DNA of 64,000 bases from Apiospora phragmitis (lineage: Eukaryota > Ascomycota > Sordariomycetes > Amphisphaeriales > Apiosporaceae): assembly GCA_038363925.1 (NCBI GenBank), contig JAQQWL010000008.1, positions 868,001-932,000 on the forward strand, read 5' to 3'. Positions 58,891 through 64,000 of this stretch are shown here, piece by piece (position 1 is the first letter of the stretch; every line of letters starts with the position of its first letter). The notes beneath the pieces were generated by a model. It was not told the DNA's origin. It did no database searches and saw nothing but the letters and a program-made list of their open reading frames with translations. The position numbers were made by a program, and so were the translations under genes.

Positions 58891-59556
58891 ATGACCTAGG
58901 AAGACGCTCTGTATATCCCAGCTTTGCCAGGGGACGCCAGGCTGGCTCCCTGGAAAGTCATGTTACCCCTCTAGCTTATGCGGTGCTCACGATGCTCCTT
59001 TGGCTGATACCAAGGGCGTCTTCGAATATGTTGCCTGGAGTAAGGTTGACTGTGGTCACTGTTGAAGTGAAAAGCCGACGAGACCTCTCGAATTCGACTT
59101 CGTTCACGTTTGCAGTCAGAGACCACTGAAGTTGGGAGAGCCACATACTGGTACAGCTATACAGCTTCGGCGCGAGTTATCTAGGGAGCAAAGGAGACGT
59201 TTATTGGTTTCCGAGGCCGGATATATTTAGAGGGTCCTTCCTGAGTCGTTCAGACCAAGTTCAGGAGGTTGCTAGGTATTACACAGCAGCAGGTGGACTT
59301 CAAACTTTTCTCTCGCATCAAATGTTACGATAGCAGCAAACCAATACCTACGATGAGGTGTCCTGAGTTTAACAGAACTTGGTATTTTGTACATGGATGT
59401 AATGCTTAAATAATAGAGCTAGGGATACATTCGAGTTCAGTCATAGCGAATGATCCGCGGCAGGATATCATCATCATCCCGCAACGCCTTAGTATGCCCA
59501 ATAAAATGCAGTCAAGCCAATACGACAATGGGAACCCTACCCCGGTGGGTGCTGAA
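58891..59556. other. Intergenic
   Basis: About 670 nt between the SDR remnant and the 3' end of SAS4. Possible further SDR debris to about 59050; otherwise nothing recognised. Confidence 0.45.
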
Positions 59557-61544
59557 TCATGCTTTGCGTCCTCTCTTATCACGCCGTTTCCGCCGCGCCC
59601 GGCTCTTCATGTAATCTTCGTCCCTGTACTCCTCGGAAAGGTCGAAGTCATCCTCCTCGATTTCGGGGATTGGGTGACCCCAAGCCATAACTATGCGGCC
59701 TCTCCGGCTCTTTCTCAAGGCCGCATCGCGCTCGTGCCGCTTGCTGAAGAACGATGTGAACTCCCGCGGGGGCGCATAGAACTCTGGATGTGGCGGCGGA
59801 TCAGCCCGAGATCTCCTAGCCCCTGTCGATGCCGTATACTTGGCTTGGGCGAGTGCCTCTTCGTGTAACTGCTTGGCGATGGAAGCGTCTACGTCGCTGT
59901 GATCTGGTGGATCGCCGTCGCTCACGCTATCGGGGATCTCTCGATCAGAATCAGCGCTAATCATCTCATCATCCTGCTCGCTGTCCTCAGCCTCATCTTC
60001 GTCTTCTTCCGACTCACTTGGCTCTTCTGAGCCATCTGACCCGGCTTCTCGCTCGGCTAGTGCCCGTTCTCTTTCGAGCTTCAATCGTTTCTCCTCCTGG
60101 GTCCAGTGACGAAACTTCTCCAGGATGGCCTGGCAGCCGTGTATGAAATGATCTCGCGCTGGTTCGAAGGTCTTTTTCCGACTCTCAGTGACTCCATTGA
60201 CACCCATCGTCCTTAACCAATCATGCCCCTGTAGTTCGTTGAGCAGTCGCACTATCTGGTCGCGCTCGTGCTGTGCACGCCCTCTCTCCGTATTGCGTAT
60301 CGACTTTTCCAGTCGTTCGGCTCTTCTATGCGCAGGTTCATAGTGTTCGTCTGCGAGAGGATCTTCCTCATCGTCATCGTCACCGTGGTCTTGGACTAGT
60401 ACATTACTGACAATTTCCGAATCAAACAGGTTCGTGTACAGCTCGTCTCCATATGACTTTACAGGAAAATCGGCATTCGGCGATGCAAACGTCGAATAGG
60501 AGTGCGCTAGCTGACTGTCAGGCTTGGTTGTGTGGGATGCTGGTCCTGCATGTTGATGGGCAGCATGCCGGCTTGGCAAAATGCGGACACCATGAGCTGG
60601 CGCATCAGGGGTTGTGTTGGAGTCAACGACGACTATGGGAGTATCGACATTAAGGACGTCTGTTAAAGTAGGGTTCAGGTCAGCTAAATCCAATATTTGC
60701 AAGCCACGAATAGAAAATAATAAGAAACGGAGTAAACGGGGATCAAGGTGGCTGGGCCAGCCTGTCTTGTGTTTTACGTACGCTGCTCCTTTGGATCATT
60801 GCCAATTACCTCATCGTAATCGGGGAAATAGGCCGAAAGCTCGCTTTTGAATCTCGTTTGTTCCTGTGAACGTAGTTTTCGGCCTCCTTGCTCTTTGGGT
60901 TGTGGTGCGACATCGGTTGCGTTCGGTTGGAGTCGGTCTAGTTCGTGTTGAATGCCATTTTTAACTTTTTCTTGGTGCCGTGTAAGTGACGGCAGTGGTG
61001 ATTGCTGGTCGTTCTCGTTGCTGTTGTCGACTGTGGCCGTTTGGCTGTGTGATGTTGACTGATCGGCAGCGGCGGCAAAAGGGGGCGGAGATTCCAAGTC
61101 GGGAGGAGGGGGGGGTTGCTGTTGTCGTTGCTGGTGCAGTTTTCGCTGAGTTGTCGCGACGGTCGCTGGTTTGGCGGCGGTCTGGGTGGTGCTCTGGGGT
61201 CTCACCGCAATTGATTTCGGTGGGCTAATGCCTGGAGGTATGGATCGTGAGATGATTTCTACAGCGATTCGGGCCCTTTTGGACTTTGGATGGTCCAAGT
61301 TGGTGTCGATTATCTCCAGAGGGCGCTTCATTCGAGCGGGATGGATTTGCTGAGGGATGTTTGGGTGGCTGCTGCGCGTCGAGGTTGTGGTCGCGATGCT
61401 GTTGCTGTTGCTAGCAGTAGCAGTAGGGGCGGTGGTGGTAATCTCAGTCCGACCCCGTTTCGCAGCGCTTCGCCCGCTACTGCGCTCCTGTCGCTGTTGG
61501 GCCTCTGAAGCGTGTCGGGTGGACCGCCGATTGATTGTCGCCAT
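59557..61544 (-). CDS. SAS4: SAS4-like subunit of the SAS histone acetyltransferase complex
   Basis: Exon 1 61544-60782, intron 60781-60660 (122 nt, GTACGT, GCTGACC branch), exon 2 60659-59557; 621 aa with a clean frame. The junction gives KEQ-H-VLNVDTPIVVVDS, a continuous conserved segment: ELSAYFPDYDEVIGNDPKEQ, then VLNVDTPIVVV. The central region has RAERLEKSIRNTERGRAQHE, LNELQGHDWLRTMGV and the FEPARDHFIHGCQAILEKFR helix of the SAS4 family. In yeast, Sas4 links Sas2 and Sas5 in the complex that acetylates H4K16 and limits spread of silencing. The N-terminal 250 residues are Gln/Pro/Thr-rich, and the region before the C-terminus is strongly acidic (DEDEAEDSEQDDE) with a basic last segment. 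Nuclear. In fungi outside yeast the role is inferred from the family. Confidence 0.83.
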
Positions 61545-62615
61545 TGGGAAGAATGGTGCAGATTGTTGACAGAAACCGTCGGCATTGTCTTCTCAGGGTA
61601 CTCGCATCAAGAAGCTGGTTTCATCGTGATTCAACATGGTCTGCTGCAGGGTGAATTGAGATGCGCTTGTGATCTTTCCTCTTCTGAAGTTGGGTCGACT
61701 GCTGGGCTGTTTTGGCAAGCATCAATGAGAGCGCTGAGTACAGTTGACTACCAACTGAAGCTCCAGGTAGCTTAAGTAGCTTGCCTTAGGGGGTTCTAGT
61801 GCACCAAGCACCTACAAAGGTTCTCCTTTAGCTGGCCGGGTAGCTGGCACGCATGAACATAGCCCACTGTAATAAACATGTGAGCACTGGCATTTCCCCA
61901 ATCGACCTCAGCTGTCTGGTCTCCGTTAGAGAAGGATAGCAAAGGCTTCCAAATTGGCAAGCGAATAGCTGAACAATTTGAACTTGGGAGCGGTATGCAT
62001 CGATCATTGAATTATTTAAATACTGCAGAAAGGTCTTCCAAACCTTGACATGCTCTTGATAAGAAAATGCCCACATTGTGCAATGAATTGCCATTCACCT
62101 CCAGTAGTGGGATGAAGGCAAATGCGTCAGAATCAGCTGTACCCTCGCCCGACATGCCTTTTCGTCAAATACCCGTTTCTTTGTCCCGTATCTAATTGGA
62201 CTGGCAAAACTGCATGTGGTTCTATGCTTCTGGGTTTACTGTACCAAAACATCTGAACTCGTGAATCAATTCATCCTTGCATATACGATCCCGTGGGGTT
62301 ACCTTCAAGTATCCAGCTATGCGGGCTGTGCTGGTGGTGCCAGCTTTTTGACGTATTGTAGTGCAGAATAGTACATCGTGTCCGCAGTTTCAGCTATATT
62401 CGTTCCTTTGTCCAACCACCAACCAACACTAATGCACTAGTCGGAAGTCAAGCTACAAATAAAGTCAAGGACCCCTCCTCCCCTTTGCTTTCAGGGTCTA
62501 TTCCTGCTTGTTGATCCCCAACGTCCCTCTCTTCCTCTGTGACGACGACTTTCCTCCTACTCTCGCCCGAGTACTCCGTCGATTTATATACTATACCTAC
62601 CCCACGTCAGACAAC
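61545..62615. other. Divergent promoter region of SAS4 and UAP1
   Basis: 1.07 kb. The UAP1 side has a pyrimidine-rich leader (CTCCTCCCC, then CCCTCTCTTCCTCTG) and TATATACTATACC about 20-30 nt before the ATG. No additional gene. Confidence 0.5.
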
Positions 62616-64000
62616 ATGGCGCCGGCACCGTTCAACGAGCAGAATGTCCAGGCCCAAAAGGAGCGGTATGCCGCCGCTGGCCAGGGCCAGGTGCACGCCT
62701 TCTACGATTCCCTTTCCGATGCCGAGAAAGAGGCCCTCTACCTCCAGCTCGAGGGATTCAACCCCAAGGAGATCAACGAGATCACCGAGCGAGCTCTGAA
62801 GCCCGCCCAGGCCGAAGAAAAGCCCCCCACCGTCGAGCCCCTCCCCGAGTCCGCCACCGCCAGTATCCTCGACTCCAAGCAGGAGGACATTGACCGCTGG
62901 TACGAGCTGGGATTGAAGCTCATTTCAGAGAACAAGGTGGCCGTCGTGCTCATGGCTGGTGGCCAGGGCACTCGCCTGGGCAGCAAGGGCCCCAAGGGCT
63001 GCTTCAACATCAAGCTGCCCTGGGCAAGTCCCTGTTCCAGATCCAGGCCGAGAGAATCCTGAAGGCGCAAGAGCTGGCACAGAAGAAGCACTCTCCCAAG
63101 GAGAAGGTCACAATCCCCTGGTACGTCATGACCAGCGGCCCGACCCGCCAGAACACCGAGAAGTTCTTCAACGGGGAGTCGCTAGGCGATATCCTGCCCG
63201 ACGAGACCGAGGAGGACCGCCAAAAGCGTGGCTCCTACTTCGGTATGGATAAGGAGGATGTCATGATCTTCGAACAAGGTGTCCTGCCTTGCATCTCCAA
63301 CGAGGGCAAAATCATGCTCGAGGGCAAGGGCAAGGTGGCCGTCGCCCCTGATGGAAACGGTGGACTGTACAAAGCTCTGTACCAGGCACCCATCAAGTCC
63401 AAGTTCGGCGCCGATGCTGCGACCGTGCTCAAGGACATGAAGGCGCGAGGTGTTGAGCATATCCACGCCTACTGCGTGGACAACTGCCTGGTCAAGGTGG
63501 CAGACCCCGTCTTCATCGGCTTCTCCGCCGAGAAGAGCGTGTCGCTGGCCACCAAGGTGGTACGAAAGCGCAACGCGACCGAGTCGGTGGGCCTGATTCT
63601 GTCCAAGAACGGTAAGCCCGACGTGGTCGAGTACTCCGAGATCGACAGCGCCACGGCCGAGGCCAAGGACGCCAAGCAGCCCGACGTGCTCAAGTTCCGC
63701 GCCGCCAACATCGTCAACCACTACTACTCCTTCGCGTACCTGAACGGCATGGACAAGTGGATGGCCAAGCTTCCCCACCACATCGCCCGCAAGAAGATCC
63801 CCTGCGTCGACACCGAGTCTGGCAATGCCGTCAAGCCCGAGAAGCCCAACGGCATCAAGCTCGAGCAGTTTGTGTTCGACAACTTCAACATGCTGGAGCT
63901 CAACGATTTCGCCTGCCTCGAGGTCAAGCGCGAGGAGGAGTTCTCCCCCTTGAAGAATGGTACCGATGCCAAGGATGACAACATGATCACCAGCAAGAAC
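62616..64000 (+). CDS. UAP1: UDP-N-acetylglucosamine pyrophosphorylase (UAP1/QRI1), 3' end off window, one apparent indel
   Basis: ATG 62616 (ACAACATGG). The N-terminal helical part includes [20 protein letters not shown]. The nucleotidyl-transferase signature follows, [17 protein letters not shown], then after the break [20 protein letters not shown] and the later [11 protein letters not shown]. These are the binding loops for UTP and GlcNAc-1-phosphate. The enzyme makes UDP-GlcNAc, precursor of chitin, N-glycans and GPI anchors, in the cytosol. The frame changes at 63018-63024 (CCCTGGG); one missing base restores LP-x-GKSLFQ. The second frame then stays open to the window end. The last third of the protein is missing from the window. 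Codon use is strongly C-ending, fitting high expression. Confidence 0.93.

Overview
The window is nuclear DNA of a filamentous ascomycete (Pezizomycotina, most likely a sordariomycete). Signs of this are short introns of about 44-122 nt with GTRNGT donors, CTRAC-type branch points and YAG acceptors, single-gene transcription units with long spacers, a trifunctional HIS4, two Zn2Cys6 regulators, and fungal-type lipin, SAS4, CDC26 and TAF genes. There are no bacterial features, CRISPR arrays, intact transposons or confident tRNAs.

Layout. 0-4 kb: 3' end of an AIG2/gamma-glutamylcyclotransferase-like gene and a four-exon Zn2Cys6 regulator (-). 5.9-10.7 kb (-): CMC1 and a membrane/fibronectin-III/coiled-coil protein. 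14.7-17.1 kb (+): lipin phosphatidate phosphatase. 17.6-22.1 kb: TAF9 (-) and HIS4 (+), divergent. 25.4-31.2 kb (+): a co-directional trio of Zn2Cys6 regulator, GPR1/FUN34/YaaH-family membrane protein and MFS transporter. 31.2-43.9 kb: a gene-poor stretch holding one Cys-rich protein gene, a candidate 38-codon gene and a probable decayed gene. 43.9-47.8 kb: SET-domain protein (+) and a PAN/apple-like single-pass membrane protein (-). 49-56.6 kb: CDC26 (+) and TAF2 (-), convergent. 58.1-58.9 kb: a short-chain dehydrogenase pseudogene. 59.6-64 kb: SAS4 (-) and UAP1 (+, runs off the end), divergent.

Functional themes: chromatin/transcription (TAF2, TAF9, SAS4, SET protein, two regulators), cell-cycle ubiquitylation (CDC26), and core metabolism (HIS4, lipin, UAP1, CMC1). 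These are mostly unrelated housekeeping neighbours. The 25-31 kb trio is the only group that looks like a possible functional cluster.

The strongest whole-window signal is technical. Nine otherwise well-conserved genes carry 19 apparent one-base frame changes, mostly at runs of G or C. Repairing them restores each reading frame and makes the total coding length divisible by three in the genes where I could check both ends. This points to residual sequencing/assembly indels rather than decay, so gene models below are given as full gene spans with break points listed. I found no convincing new biological system. The best leads are the candidate small gene at 37.9-38.3 kb, the repeated leader of the SET gene, the 25-31 kb trio and the two decayed genes.
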